The notes below the pieces were generated by a model, which was given only the letters and a program-made list of their open reading frames with translations, was not told where the DNA came from and did not search any database. Source: CAYUUW01 sp964448005 (GTDB taxonomy: Bacteria; Patescibacteriota; Gracilibacteria; UM-FILTER-43-11). From it: a DNA stretch of 39,142 nucleotides. Within the stretch, counting starts at the first letter, position 1; each line of letters starts with the position of its first letter. The position numbers and the translations under genes were made by a program. The stretch is taken from NCBI GenBank assembly GCA_964448005.1, contig CAYUUW010000011.1, positions 1-39,142 of the forward strand. The letters are read 5' to 3'. Below are positions 14,095 through 24,303 of this stretch, piece after piece.

Positions 14095-14123
14095 ATTTTA
14101 TAATACAATTTTAATTTTGTCAA
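14095..14123 (-). promoter_or_regulatory. Promoter of the membrane orphan, overlapping the dnaE stop codon
   Basis: On the minus strand TTGACA (14123-14118), a 17-bp AT-rich spacer, TAAAAT (14100-14095). The TGA of dnaE forms part of the -35 box. The leader is about 117 bases. Confidence 0.75.
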
Positions 14124-17100
14124 TCCGCCCCATCCAGCAGCCGGTGGATGCCCGATTCCAGCTCCAAGCTCCACCCCACCTTCAGCGGCAAGGGCAGAAC
14201 GCTCTGCCCCAGCACCAGCTCCACGGCCTCCGGGCCGGGATGCTTCTGCAGAAGCGCCTTGAGGGCCTGGAAGAATTCTTTGCTGGCTGGGCGGTTCACC
14301 AGAATCTGGCGCGCCTTAGGGTTGGCGAACAGCGACTGGCTCTCCAGCGGAAGCACTTCCGATTCGGGCACGCCCAGGGCCTTTTCGGCCACCGCCAGCT
14401 CGCCTTCCTCTTGGGCCTGCCGGGATCCGTGGACCACCTTGCCCCCCTCCTCCCACAGGCCCTGCTGCTTGGCGCGCCTCTGCAGCTCGTCCAGATCCAG
14501 CCCCTCGCCTGTCTTCACCACCACTTGGCGCGAGCCGCCCCGCTCCTCCAGGGTCCCCTCCGCCATCAGCACTCCATCCTCAACCAATACGCTAGCCAAG
14601 GGGCCGTAGGATTTTGGGAAAACCACCGCCTCCAATTTTCCGAAAGGATCCTCCAGAGCGACGATCGCCATCATGTCCCCTTTCTTGGTCGAAATCCTGC
14701 GCACGGCCGTGATCAGCCCGCCCACCCGGATGGGCTTGCCCACCGCCTTGTGGGCCAGCTGGTCGCTGGGCACGGTCTTGCGGGCGAAGAAAGGCCCCAG
14801 CCCAGCCAAAGGGTGAGACGAAATGTAGAGGCCCAAGTAGTCCTTCTCCCACTTCAGCCGCTCGGGCCCGGTGGCCGGCTCCACCGGCTCCAGCTTCAGG
14901 TGGTCCTGGGGAGCCTCGTCGCCCAAGGCATCGAAAAGCCCGGCCTGGCCTGCGGCCTGCTGCGATCCGTCGGCGCTCTTGGCGAACTGCGAGATCGCCT
15001 CGTGGTTCTGGGCCAGCTGCCTGCGCTCGCCCAGGCTGTCCATCGCCCCGCTCAGGGCCAGGGCTTCGATCGTTTTCTTGTTCATCAGCTTGGCCGGGAC
15101 GCGGCGCGCAAAATCCTCCAGCGAAGAGAAGGGCCGGTCCTCCAGCTTGCGGGCTTCGATGAGGGTCTTGACCGAGCCTTCGCCCAAGCCCTTGATGGCC
15201 GAAAGGCCGAAGCGGATCTTCCTGTCCTCGACCACGGTGAAGTTGGTCAGGGATTCGTTGATGTCTGGAGGAAGCACCTGAATGCCCATCTCCTCGCATT
15301 CGCCGATCTCCACCACGATCCTGTCGGTATTGCCCGCATCGGCGAACATCAGGGCCGTCATGAACTCGGTGGGGTAAAGGGCCTTCAGGTAGGCCGTCTG
15401 GTAGGCGATCATGGCGTAGCAGGCGGCATGGCTCTTGTTGAAGCCATATCCGGCGAAAGGCTCGATCACCTTGTCGAAGATCATCTCAGCCAGGGATTGG
15501 GCATGGCCCTTGGCCACGGAGCCTTCGATGAACTTGCCGCGCTGGGCCTCCAGCTCGCTGGCGATCTTCTTTCCGATCGCCCGGCGCAGAAGATCCGCCT
15601 GGCCCAGGCTGAAGCCGGCGAAGACCTGGGCGATCTGGAGGATCTGCTCCTGGTAGATGGCGATGCCGTAAGTGGTCTTCAGGATGGGCTCCAGGCTGGA
15701 ATGAGGGTAGGAAGCCTGCTTGCGTCCGTGCTTGCCGGCAATGTAGTCGGGGATCCATTCCATGGGGCCGGGCCGGTACAGCGACACCATGGCGATGATG
15801 TCCTCGAACTCCGTGGGGCGCAGCTCCTTCAGGTAGCGCTTCATGCCGGACGATTCCAGCTGGAACACGCCGGTGGTTTCCCCTCGGGAGAGCAGGGCGA
15901 AGGTCTTGCGGTCGTCCATGGGAATCTCCTTCAGGTCGATGCGGTAGCCCTTGGTCCGCTCGATGATCTTCAGGGCCGTTTCCAGGATGGTCAGGTTCTT
16001 CAGGCCCAGAAAATCCATCTTCACCAGGCCCAGCATCTCCAGGGGCTTGGCGGCGTATTGGGTGATGATGCCGTTCTCGTCCTTGGGGGGATGCTGCAGG
16101 GCGGTGTAGCGGGTCAGCGGCTCGTCGGCGATCACCACGGCGCAGGCATGCACCGAAACGTGGCGCACCGCCCCCTCCAGCTTGAGCGCGTTGTCCATCA
16201 TCTCGCGGTAGGACTCGTTCTTCTCGATCGCCTGGCGCAGCTCGGCAGACTGCTCCAGGGCATCCTTCAGCTTGGTGCCGGGCTTCTCGGGGATCAGCTT
16301 GACGAACTCGTTCATTTCGCCGAAGGCCAGGCCCATGGTGCGCCCCACATCCTTCACGGCCGCGCGGGCCGCCAGCGTCCCGAAGGTGCAGATCTGGGCC
16401 ACCCGGTCGCGGCCATACTTCTGCGCCACGTACTCGATCACCTCGTCGCGCCGGTCGTCCGCGAAGTCCAGATCGATATCCGGCATGGAGATGCGCTCGG
16501 GATTGAGGAAGCGCTCGAAGAGCAGGCCGTACTTGAGCGGATCGATCTCAGTGATGTCCAGGCAGTAGGCCACCAGGGCTCCGGCGGCCGAGCCGCGGCC
16601 CGGACCCACCACCACGCCATGGTCCTTCGCCCATTTCACGAAATCCCATACGATCAGGAAGTACCCCACAAAACCCATGTCCGTGATGATCTTCAGCTCG
16701 TACTCCAATCGCTGGATCATCTGGCCCAGCTCCGAATCGTCCTCTTTTGTTTTCATCCCGACCAGCGCGGAGGGGTCCAACTTGTACTTCTTCGCCAGCC
16801 CCTCGTAGCACAGCTGCCTCAGGTACTGCTCCTCGCTTTTCTCCTGGGGCACGGGGAAGCGGGGAATGCGGTAGGTGCTGAAATCGAATTTCACCTCGCA
16901 GCGGTCGGCGATGCGGGCCGTGTTCTCCAGGGCTTCGGGCAAATGGCCGTAGGCTTCGATGATCGCCGCCGGATCCTTCATGGAATAGTCGGCGTTCATC
17001 ATGCTGAAGCGCCCCGCATCATTCAGGTTCCGCGCGCCCTGGATGCAGATCATGATGTCCTGGGCCAGGTTGTCCTGGGGCTCCAGGTAGTGCGGGGCGC

Positions 17101-17722
17101 GGGTGACCACCAGTGGAATGCCCCGCTGCTGGCCGATCTCGACGAGCTTGCGGTTCACCATTTCCTGCTGTGCCAGCTCGGGCCGGTGCTGCAGCTCCAA
17201 AAAGAAATGCTCCGGGCCGAAGATGCTCTGGAAGCGCTCGATCATCTCGCTGATGCGGTCCGGGCTGCCGGAAAGGATGGCCTGGGGAATGTCGCCGCTC
17301 AGGGTGCCGGAAAGCGCGATGAGCCCTTTGGAATGCTTGGCCAAGAGCTCCCAGTCGATGCGGGGCTTGTAGTAGTAGCCCTCCAGGCTGGCCACGGTGG
17401 CCATCTCCAGCAGATTCTGGTAGCCCTCGTTGCTCTCGGCCAGCAGGGTGACCATGCTGCGCTTGTTGTCGATCTGGTGGCGCTTGTCGCCCAGGCGGTT
17501 GAAGGCCAGGTAGGCGTCGTAGCCCAAAATAGGCTTGATGCCCTTGCCCTTGCAGGCCTTGTAGAACTCGATGGCTCCGTGCATGGTGCCCTTGTCCGTC
17601 ATCCCCAGGGCGAAAGCCCCCTGCTGAACGGCTTTTTTAACGTAAGCCTCCGGCGGAGGAACGCCCTCCAGAATGGAGTAGTAGCTGTGGGTGTTCAGGT
17701 GGACGAAGCGGGGGGTGGACAT
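14120..17722 (-). CDS. dnaE: DNA polymerase III alpha subunit
   Basis: This is the replicative polymerase catalytic subunit, 1200 residues from ATG 17722 (MSTPRFVHLNTHSYYSILEG). The frame is open upstream to 17815, but the family N-terminus begins here. In order: PHP domain (about 1-270), palm with GPGRGSAAGALVAYCL and the metal-binding PDIDLDFADD (near 410-420) plus a third acid further on, thumb and fingers (FGYGF-type GYGFNKSHAACYA), helix-hairpin-helix, and an OB fold near 990-1070 (GKPIRVGGLITAVRRI). The PHP start HLNTHSYYS differs from the usual HLHVHSEYS, so its metal site may be incomplete and proofreading by this domain is uncertain. No Shine-Dalgarno precedes the ATG. A possible minus-strand promoter (TTGTCA...TATGGA near 17790-17820) overlaps the divergent lipoprotein promoter. 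Confidence 0.97.
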   Translation of the reverse strand: MSTPRFVHLNTHSYYSILEGVPPPEAYVKKAVQQGAFALGMTDKGTMHGAIEFYKACKGKGIKPILGYDAYLAFNRLGDKRHQIDNKRSMVTLLAESNEGYQNLLEMATVASLEGYYYKPRIDWELLAKHSKGLIALSGTLSGDIPQAILSGSPDRISEMIERFQSIFGPEHFFLELQHRPELAQQEMVNRKLVEIGQQRGIPLVVTRAPHYLEPQDNLAQDIMICIQGARNLNDAGRFSMMNADYSMKDPAAIIEAYGHLPEALENTARIADRCEVKFDFSTYRIPRFPVPQEKSEEQYLRQLCYEGLAKKYKLDPSALVGMKTKEDDSELGQMIQRLEYELKIITDMGFVGYFLIVWDFVKWAKDHGVVVGPGRGSAAGALVAYCLDITEIDPLKYGLLFERFLNPERISMPDIDLDFADDRRDEVIEYVAQKYGRDRVAQICTFGTLAARAAVKDVGRTMGLAFGEMNEFVKLIPEKPGTKLKDALEQSAELRQAIEKNESYREMMDNALKLEGAVRHVSVHACAVVIADEPLTRYTALQHPPKDENGIITQYAAKPLEMLGLVKMDFLGLKNLTILETALKIIERTKGYRIDLKEIPMDDRKTFALLSRGETTGVFQLESSGMKRYLKELRPTEFEDIIAMVSLYRPGPMEWIPDYIAGKHGRKQASYPHSSLEPILKTTYGIAIYQEQILQIAQVFAGFSLGQADLLRRAIGKKIASELEAQRGKFIEGSVAKGHAQSLAEMIFDKVIEPFAGYGFNKSHAACYAMIAYQTAYLKALYPTEFMTALMFADAGNTDRIVVEIGECEEMGIQVLPPDINESLTNFTVVEDRKIRFGLSAIKGLGEGSVKTLIEARKLEDRPFSSLEDFARRVPAKLMNKKTIEALALSGAMDSLGERRQLAQNHEAISQFAKSADGSQQAAGQAGLFDALGDEAPQDHLKLEPVEPATGPERLKWEKDYLGLYISSHPLAGLGPFFARKTVPSDQLAHKAVGKPIRVGGLITAVRRISTKKGDMMAIVALEDPFGKLEAVVFPKSYGPLASVLVEDGVLMAEGTLEERGGSRQVVVKTGEGLDLDELQRRAKQQGLWEEGGKVVHGSRQAQEEGELAVAEKALGVPESEVLPLESQSLFANPKARQILVNRPASKEFFQALKALLQKHPGPEAVELVLGQSVLPLPLKVGWSLELESGIHRLLDGAD

Positions 17723-17808
17723 GGGCGAAGCAGCGGTGGATTTGTAAGGCAAGGATAGCATGAAATTCAGGTCCGGGCTCAGAGCTCCATAGGCATGAAA
17801 ACAGGGAT

Positions 17809-17837
17809 TTGACAAAAATTAAAATTTTGCCTAGATT
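17809..17837 (+). promoter_or_regulatory. Promoter of the first lipoprotein gene
   Basis: TTGACA (17809-17814), a 17-bp AT-rich spacer with CAAAA/TTTTG arms, TAGATT (17832-17837). The leader of about 90 bases includes the hairpin GCCTC-GAAC-GAGGC (17906-17919) just before the Shine-Dalgarno. Confidence 0.75.
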
Positions 17838-17933
17838 AATTCATATCTGTTTTGGCGGACGAAAACGTTCCGGCGACGCAGACTGATCCTGAAAACCCCC
17901 ATTCCGCCTCGAACGAGGCACCTGGAGCAAGAC

Positions 17934-18611
17934 ATGCGCACCTTTTTTCGAAGCATTTTCCTTTTCATGGCGACGATGCTGGCCGGATGCGTCGAGCAAA
18001 CGGACTACCGCCTGGTTGCCATGACGGAGGAGGGACAGTGTTCCGCCAAAACCGTCGGCGGCGGGATTTACGACCGAAGGCAGGATCTGGAGGAAAGCTA
18101 CTACGGCCTCATCGAGGCGAGCTATCTCCTGCTCAGGCATCAGGCGGAAATCTACTTCACCCCCGAGCAGGGCGGAAATTACCCCGGCAGCGACTGGGAA
18201 GACCCTCAACCCCCCTCGGCGGGCTCGGAAAATCTCAAGCCCCTGTACATCGGGGAGTCCCGCACGGCTTTGGCGGTTTCGAATCAAATCCAGGCTGTGG
18301 AAATCGATTACGCTTGCCCGGCCTTCGGCAGGGAGGTTCCCCGGCTGTACTGGCTGAGTTCGGGCCAAAGCATCCTGGCTGCCCTGAGCCTTTACAGCTG
18401 GCAGGAAGATCAGGTTGATGGAGACGAGCACCAGGGCCGGATTGTCGTCTTCTACCGGCTCGAGGGCTCCAGCCACGACGACGACCTCGTCTTCCTCTAC
18501 GACGACCACCTCAGCCTGTACGAGGAGGATATCGGAGGTCAAGAGGGAAGCGACATGAAGTGGCGGGAGGCCGAGGCCCAAGCGATCCAGCGTTGGCTGC
18601 AAAGCCAGTGA
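17934..18611 (+). CDS. Lipoprotein of unknown function (225 aa)
   Basis: ATG 17934 has CTGGAG six bases upstream. Residues 1-19 are a lipoprotein signal (FRSIFLFMATMLAGC, lipobox LAGC, lipidated Cys19). The mature part is acidic, with segments such as ESYYGLIEASYLLLRHQAEI and YIGESRTALAVSNQIQAVEI and a strongly acidic C-terminus (GSSHDDDLVFLYDDHLSLYE). No known domain is recognised. It is monocistronic with its own promoter and a perfect terminator (18633-18665). A surface location is well supported, but any substrate or partner is unknown. Confidence 0.85.
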   Translation: MRTFFRSIFLFMATMLAGCVEQTDYRLVAMTEEGQCSAKTVGGGIYDRRQDLEESYYGLIEASYLLLRHQAEIYFTPEQGGNYPGSDWEDPQPPSAGSENLKPLYIGESRTALAVSNQIQAVEIDYACPAFGREVPRLYWLSSGQSILAALSLYSWQEDQVDGDEHQGRIVVFYRLEGSSHDDDLVFLYDDHLSLYEEDIGGQEGSDMKWREAEAQAIQRWLQSQ

Positions 18612-18632
18612 GCCAGAGGCAAGGGGATCCCT

Positions 18633-18665
18633 GGCAGGCCGAGCAATGCTCGGCCTGCCTTTTTC
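18633..18665 (+). terminator. Intrinsic terminator of the first lipoprotein gene
   Basis: GGCAGGCCGAGC pairs perfectly with GCTCGGCCTGCC around a three-base loop, followed by TTTTTCC. Confidence 0.9.
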
Positions 18666-18758
18666 CTTTTGATCCTGACCTGGCCCTCACCTTCCGTATC
18701 CTTTTGGAGTCAGAATTGGCTTGGACAGAGGGAATTTTAAGAAAGGGAAAAATTCCAT

Positions 18759-18788
18759 TTGACTCCCGGCGCGAAGCTTGGATACAAT
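18759..18788 (+). promoter_or_regulatory. Promoter of the surface nuclease
   Basis: TTGACT (18759-18764), an 18-bp spacer, TACAAT (18783-18788). The leader is about 77 bases and contains no Shine-Dalgarno. Confidence 0.65.
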
Positions 18789-18871
18789 CCGCCCCTCCCC
18801 TTCCGCAAAACAAAATCCAAAACAAAAGGCCGGCTCCGCTTTATCCCGCTAAGCGCCCTCCTTCCATTTTT

Positions 18872-21800
18872 ATGAAGAAGGCGTTTTTCTCAAAACCATT
18901 GGCGATCCTCCTGGCCCTTTCCCTCTCCTATCCATCCTTTCCTGCGCTGGCGGAAGAGCCTGTTTTTGAGGATCCGCCGGAGATTATTGTTCCAAGCGAA
19001 GCGCCCCAAGAACCTGTTCCCGAAGAAACTCCAGAACCTATTCCAGCCCCTGAAGCCGTTCCAGACACAGAAACAGTCGCAGACACTGTTGTCGAGCCTC
19101 CGCCTGTGGTGGAGGAAGCGCCAGCCCCAGAGGCTGAGCCGGCTGAAGAGCCTGCGCCCGCTCCGGAACCAGAGTCTGAACCTTCGCCGCCGCTTCCTGC
19201 GCTCAGCGGAAAGCTGATCCTCAACGAAGTGCTCATCGGCTCGGAGAAGAATCCCGACAAAGACCATTTCATCGAGCTCTACAATCCCGGGGAAGAGGAA
19301 GTGCTGCTTTTCGGCTGGAAGATCCGAGGAGTCACGGCCGGAGGAAGCTGGATCGATGTCACTTCCGAGGCCCAGGCGGCCGTGCAGCCCAAGAGCTATT
19401 TCCTCATCTCGCATTACACCAACAGCAGCTCCTCTGCCCTGCAGGTGAAGCCCAATGTGAACAAGAGCTCGATTCTCATTCCGGGGAATCCTGTGAGCAT
19501 CCAGCTGCAGGACGAACAAGGCCTGCTGGCCGACGAAGCCGTTTTTCCGCTCCGTGCCATCGACCTGGAGCAGCCTGTGTACGCTTCTTACGAGCGGATA
19601 AACCCCGCATCCGACGGGCGCCTGGGCGGGAGCTGGATCTCCTCGACCGGCCAATGGGGACTGAAGGAAGGCCTTTCGGCCACCTTCGCCACGCCGAAGG
19701 GTCCCAACAGCAATCTGCCCCTTCCCGACCCTGTGGAAAGCCTTTCCTACCGGGCTTCGCCCATCGATTGCGCCATGGACGCGAATCCCGCCTGCGCCGA
19801 GGGGCAAAGCTTCCTGGTGGAGCTGGAGTGGACCCATCCCCCGCAGGCGGAAAGCGTGAAGGTCTTCCGCCTGGGTCCGGACGAGGAAAGCTGGCTGGAG
19901 GAGGGGGAGGTGATGGCCTACGAGCCGGCCCTTTTCCAAGCCTCCGTCTACGGCCAGGAGTCAGCCGCCTTCAAGCTTCTGGCGCTGGACGCTTGGGGGC
20001 GTCCCAGCGAGGCGGAAGAGCTGTGGATCGATCTCCAGCGCAAGGTGCTGATCAACGAGGTTCTGGCCAATCCCCTGAACGCCGAGACCTCCGAGGAATT
20101 CGTGGAGCTGCTGAACGCCGGCTCCGTGGGGGTCGATCTTTCCGGCTGGGAACTGAACGACGAGAGCCAGTTCTACGAGCTGAGCGAGCCCTCGCAGGAC
20201 TACTGGCTGGAGCCCGGGGAATTCCTGGCGCTTTACCGGGCCGAGACCGGGCTGGACCTGGGCAACCTAGGGGACGGGGTCTTCCTGAGCGACCCGGAGG
20301 GGAAGGAAGCCGATTCTGTGTTTTTCGCGCCGGATCTGGAAGGGCGTTCTTGGGGCCGCTCGGCGGAGAGTCCCGAGGAGTGGAGGTCCTTCTTCCATCC
20401 CACGCCGGGCGCGGCGAACATCGATTTCAACACGCCGCCGGTACCCGTGATCGAATTCCAGGGGGACACCGGCTACATGACCCTGAACGTCACCGGCGAA
20501 TCTTCCAGCGATCCCGACGGCGACAGCCTTTCCTTCCTTTGGGAATTCGCGCCCGGCAATTTCAGCGACCAGAAGAATCCTGGCAAATACGCCTATGCCC
20601 TTGCGGGAACCTACACCATCAAGCTCACGGTGACGGACGGCTACGGAGCCTCGGTCTCAATTTCAGAGCCGTTCCTGGCCATGCAGAAGCCCGCCAGCGG
20701 CCAGAGCCAAAGCGAGACCCCAGCGCAAAGCTATCCCAACCACCAGCCTCTGAACGAGCTGATGCCCAATCCGCCCGGAAGCGACGAGGAAGGGGAATGG
20801 ATCGAGCTGTTCAACGGAGGAAGCAGCCCCATGGACCTTTCCGGATGGTTTTTGGACGACGGGGAAGGGGCCAGCGCCCCCTACGCCCTGCCTCCGGGCA
20901 GCCGCATCGACTCGGGCCGCTACCTGCTAATCCAGGCGCCCGGGCTGTCCCTGCGCAACAGCGACGATGAAGTGCGGCTCCTGGATCCGGCCAAAAACCT
21001 CAAGCAGAGCGTGGTTTATAGCGGCAGCAAAGAGGGCCTGAGCTACGCCAAGACGGCAGGCGGGGGTTTCCAGTGGACGCCCCTCCTTACTCCCGGCTTC
21101 GCGAACGAATTTCCGCCCCCGCCCGTGGCCTATGCCAAAGGGGCGGTGCGCCTGCAAAAGGTGCTTCCCAATCCCGAAGGAGCCGATGGCGGCAAGGAAC
21201 GGGTGGTGCTGGCCAGCCGCTGGCCCCAAACGATCGATCTTTCGGGGTGGGTGCTGCAGGACGGACAGAGCCATGAGCATGATCTTTCGGGCCTTTCGAT
21301 CAGCCCAGGACAATTGCTGGAGCTTTCGGACCTGTCTTTCAGCCTGAACAACAGCAACGAGAGCCTGGGCCTCTACGATGCCACGGGACAGCTGATCGAT
21401 ACGATCCGTTGGGGCCAAACCAGCGCAGGGCAATGGCTGGTGAATTCCGAGGCCTTTCAGGAAGGAATGAGGGCCAAGGTGGTTCGGACGATTGACGGAG
21501 ACACCTTTCAAATGGAATGGGAGGGGGCTCGAATCACGGTTCGGCTGATCGGAGTGGACACGCCCGAGACCGTCCACCCCTTCAAGCCTGTGGAGTTCTA
21601 CGGAAAGCAGGCCAGCAGCTACCTGCGGCAAATGATCCAGGGGAAGGAGGTGATGCTGAGGTTCGAGCCAAACAAATTGGACAAGTACGGCCGCCTGCTG
21701 GCCTATGTTTATGCGGGGGAGGTTTTGGTGAATGCCGAAATCATCCGCAATGGCTACGGCTATGCCTACACGCGCTTCCCGTTCAGCCACTCAGCCGATT

Positions 21801-22929
21801 TCGTGAAATACCAGGAAGAGGCGAAAAAGGCCAAAAGGGGCCTCTGGGCCGATGAAGAGCTCAGCAAAACGCTGGAGGAATGGGCCATGAAGGAGCAGGA
21901 GGAAGAGCTTTTGGAGCTGGAGGAAAAAATCGAGGAAGAGCTGGTGGTGATGGAAGAAGAAAAGGTCGAAGAGGAGGAAAAGGAGGAGGCGCAGGCGAAA
22001 GATCCGGAGCAAGAGGGCCAGTCAGAGGCAAATTGCGCTTTTGGAAACCTGAGGATTGAAGCCGTCTTCCCTGCTCCGGAAAAAGGCGAAGGCATGGAAT
22101 GGATCAGGCTGGTGAATCTGGATTCGAAGCGGATCTGCCTGGCCGATTGGGAGCTGGACGACATGGCCGATGGAGGCTCCAAGCCCTTCCGGATCAAGGG
22201 CGGAGGAATGGCCCCTGGCTCGACGAGGGCATTCCTGAAATCCGAGACCAAGCTCAGCCTGAGCAACAGCCAGGATTGCGCTCGGCTGGTGGACCCTTTG
22301 GGCCGAGTGGTGGACGAGCTCTGCTACGAAAAGGCGCATGCCGGGGAGACCTTCACGCACAGCGGAGGGGATTGGGTGAAGAAGGCCAGAAACAAAAGCT
22401 CGGCCAAGGNNNNNNNNNNNNNNNNNNNNNNNNNNNNNNNNNNNNNNNNNNNNNNNNNNNNNNNNNNNNNNNNCACCATTTTTCGCGCCAGCCGGAAGCC
22501 TACCAGTGGGAATGGGTGAGCCAGACCCTGGTGGGCCGCCTGGGCCAGCGCTCCGAGAAGAGGGTGGAGATCCTGCCTGCCAGCGGAGCCCCCATCGTGC
22601 TTTCCCTTCAGCCTGGCCGCATCCAATGGGAAATGGCCGAGCTGTTCGCCCAGGGCGGGCTTCTGGCTTTCCAGGTGCATTCCGATGCGGTGGGGCAGGA
22701 GCTGGTGGCCATCGGCCCTGTGGCTTCGGCAGAGGCGGAATCGTCAGCCCCCTCACCTTTGGAGGACTCGGAAAGGCGAAAGCCGGAATCCCGGGGCGGC
22801 TGGGGGTGGGCCGCGGCCATCCTGGCAACCATGGGGCTCGGCTGGCTGGGCCTCGGAAGCCGCTTCATGCCCAGAATGAGGGGATCGCTGAAAAAAAGGC
22901 TCTTTGACAACCCTCCGGAACAAAAGTAG
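18872..22929 (+). CDS. Giant surface-anchored thermonuclease with lamin-tail and PKD domains (interrupted by a gap)
   Basis: From ATG 18872: signal peptide (1 to about 30, PLAILLALSLSYPSFPALA), a Pro/Glu-rich spacer (about 30-110), lamin-tail domain (LTD) 1 (about 113-240; LNEVLIG...HFIELYNPG), LTD2 (about 390-520), a PKD domain (about 521-600; SSSDPDGDSLSFLWEF), LTD3 (about 625-740), a diverged LTD4 (about 757-860), a staphylococcal-nuclease domain (about 866-993), an acidic coiled region and LTD5 (about 1055-1165). The nuclease keeps the catalytic set: Arg and Glu in RLIGVDTPE and Arg in DKYGRLLAYVY. The 64-N gap at 22410-22473 follows. After it the frame is shifted, so the true gap length is not 64. 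The C-terminus has a membrane helix (WAAAILATMGLGWLGLG) and a basic tail. Likely role: cutting extracellular DNA at the cell surface, perhaps to feed nucleotide uptake in a reduced organism. That role is inference. Confidence 0.9.
22410..22473. other. Scaffold gap (64 N) inside the nuclease gene
   Basis: The frame before the gap and the frame after it differ with 64 placeholder bases, while the protein clearly continues. The gap length is therefore an estimate. Confidence 0.95.
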
Positions 22930-23043
22930 CATGGGCGCAGCTAAGCAAAAACAAATGACCTGCCCCTCCGGCTCCGCCTTCCCGCCTCTCCCTTCGCTGA
23001 GCCATGCAGGCCTTTCGGGCGCCCTCCATCCTGAGCCCAACCA

Positions 23044-24303
23044 ATGAAAACCCTCTTCCGTCCGATCATCGGGGCCTTGCTGGCCTTCCAGGCAAAGCGC
23101 TTCCTGCGCCAAAGCGGAGCCCAAGTGGTGGCTATCACCGGCAGCGTGGGCAAAACCAGCACCAAAGAAGCCATCTATGCCGTGCTGAAGCCTCATTTCA
23201 AGGTATGCCGAAGCCAAAAGAGCTTCAACACTCCCATCGGGCTGAGCCTGGCCGTGCTGCAGGAGACCGGCTCGGGCTTCTCCTCGCCCCTCAAGTGGAT
23301 GGAAATCCTGTGGAGGGCTTTTTTCGGCAAAAAGGAGGCCTGCCAGATTCTGGTGCTGGAAATGGGAGCGGATAGCCCCGGAGACATTCCCAAGCTGATG
23401 AAAATCGCCCCGCCCCAGATCAGCGTGGTCACGCATGTGCAGCCGGTGCACCTGGCGCCAGGCCAATTCGCCGATCTGGAAAGCATCGCCAGGGAAAAGG
23501 GCAGCCTGGCCAGAGGAGTGGGGAAGGACGGAACAGCCATTCTGAACGCCGACGATCCCCGAGTCGCTGCCATGCCCAGCCCCGGAACCCGATTCACGTT
23601 CGGCCAATCTCCGGATGCCACGCTTCGGGCCAGCGATGTCAAAGCGACGTGGCAAGGAATCGAATTCAGAGTTCACTACGAAGGAAAGGAGGCGCTGTTC
23701 GCCGTTCCCATCCTGGGGAGCTTCCAGGTCTATGTTTGCCTGCCTGCCATTGCCGTGGGGCTGCGCATGGGGCTGAGCCTGGAGCAATGCGCCGCAGCCT
23801 TGGCCGAATTCCGCCTTCCGCCAGGACGCATGAATCCTATTGACGGCCTGCACGGCAGCACCATCGTCGACGGCTCCTACAACGCCTCTCCCGCCAGCAC
23901 CAAGCGGGCCCTGGAGCTGCTTGCCTCGCTTGAGGGGAAAAGGAAAATCGCGGCCTTGGGCACCATGAACGAGCTGGGGGAGCTTTCCACGCAGGAGCAT
24001 CTTCAGCTGGGGTTGGCAGCGGCCCAAGCGGCCGACCTGCTCGTCTTTGTCGGAAAAGAAGCGGCAACCCTGAAGCAGGGGGCCTTGGAGGCCGGATTTC
24101 CGCCCGAGAAAGTTTTCACGTTCTTCGACTCGCGGGAGGCGGGCGCTTTCCTGGAAGACCGCCTGGAGCCGAAAGATGTGGTGCTGGTGAAGGGGTCCCA
24201 GAACCAAGTCCGGATGGAAAAGCTCGTGAAAGCCATCATGAAGCAGCCGGAGAAAGCCCGCCACCTGCTTTGCCGCCAAGGCGAAGCGTGGGAAAGCATT
24301 TGA
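23044..24303 (+). CDS. murF: MurF-like Mur ligase without the usual N-terminal domain
   Basis: An ATP-dependent ligase of the Mur family, most like MurF, which adds D-Ala-D-Ala to UDP-MurNAc-tripeptide. The 419 residues show the P-loop ITGSVGKTSTKEA (31-43), the carbamate and Mg site region (LEMGADSPGDI), the central-domain His (VQPVHLAPGQF), GRMNPIDGLHGSTIVDGSYN and the C-terminal KGSQNQVRMEKLV. In standard MurF about 80-100 residues of a UDP-substrate-binding domain precede the P-loop. Here only 30 do, forming a hydrophobic and basic helix (LFRPIIGALLAFQAKRFL). I recall similar short forms in CPR genomes. Substrate recognition may therefore differ. No Shine-Dalgarno is present. Confidence 0.88.
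   Translation: MKTLFRPIIGALLAFQAKRFLRQSGAQVVAITGSVGKTSTKEAIYAVLKPHFKVCRSQKSFNTPIGLSLAVLQETGSGFSSPLKWMEILWRAFFGKKEACQILVLEMGADSPGDIPKLMKIAPPQISVVTHVQPVHLAPGQFADLESIAREKGSLARGVGKDGTAILNADDPRVAAMPSPGTRFTFGQSPDATLRASDVKATWQGIEFRVHYEGKEALFAVPILGSFQVYVCLPAIAVGLRMGLSLEQCAAALAEFRLPPGRMNPIDGLHGSTIVDGSYNASPASTKRALELLASLEGKRKIAALGTMNELGELSTQEHLQLGLAAAQAADLLVFVGKEAATLKQGALEAGFPPEKVFTFFDSREAGAFLEDRLEPKDVVLVKGSQNQVRMEKLVKAIMKQPEKARHLLCRQGEAWESI

Noticed and set aside
14117..17758. A 1213-codon open frame on the + strand opposite dnaE
   Set aside because: The minus frame is unmistakably dnaE. The opposite frame is His/Leu/Gln-rich with no domain, a common shadow in GC-rich genes with strong codon bias. The same applies to the long frame opposite pheT (3021-4892).
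17723..17815. Upstream in-frame start for dnaE at 17815
   Set aside because: The family N-terminus begins at 17722, and the extra 31 residues have no similarity to DnaE.
18560..18871. In-frame extension of the nuclease upstream of ATG 18872
   Set aside because: It would cross the end of the upstream lipoprotein gene, its terminator and the promoter at 18759, and would bury the signal peptide.
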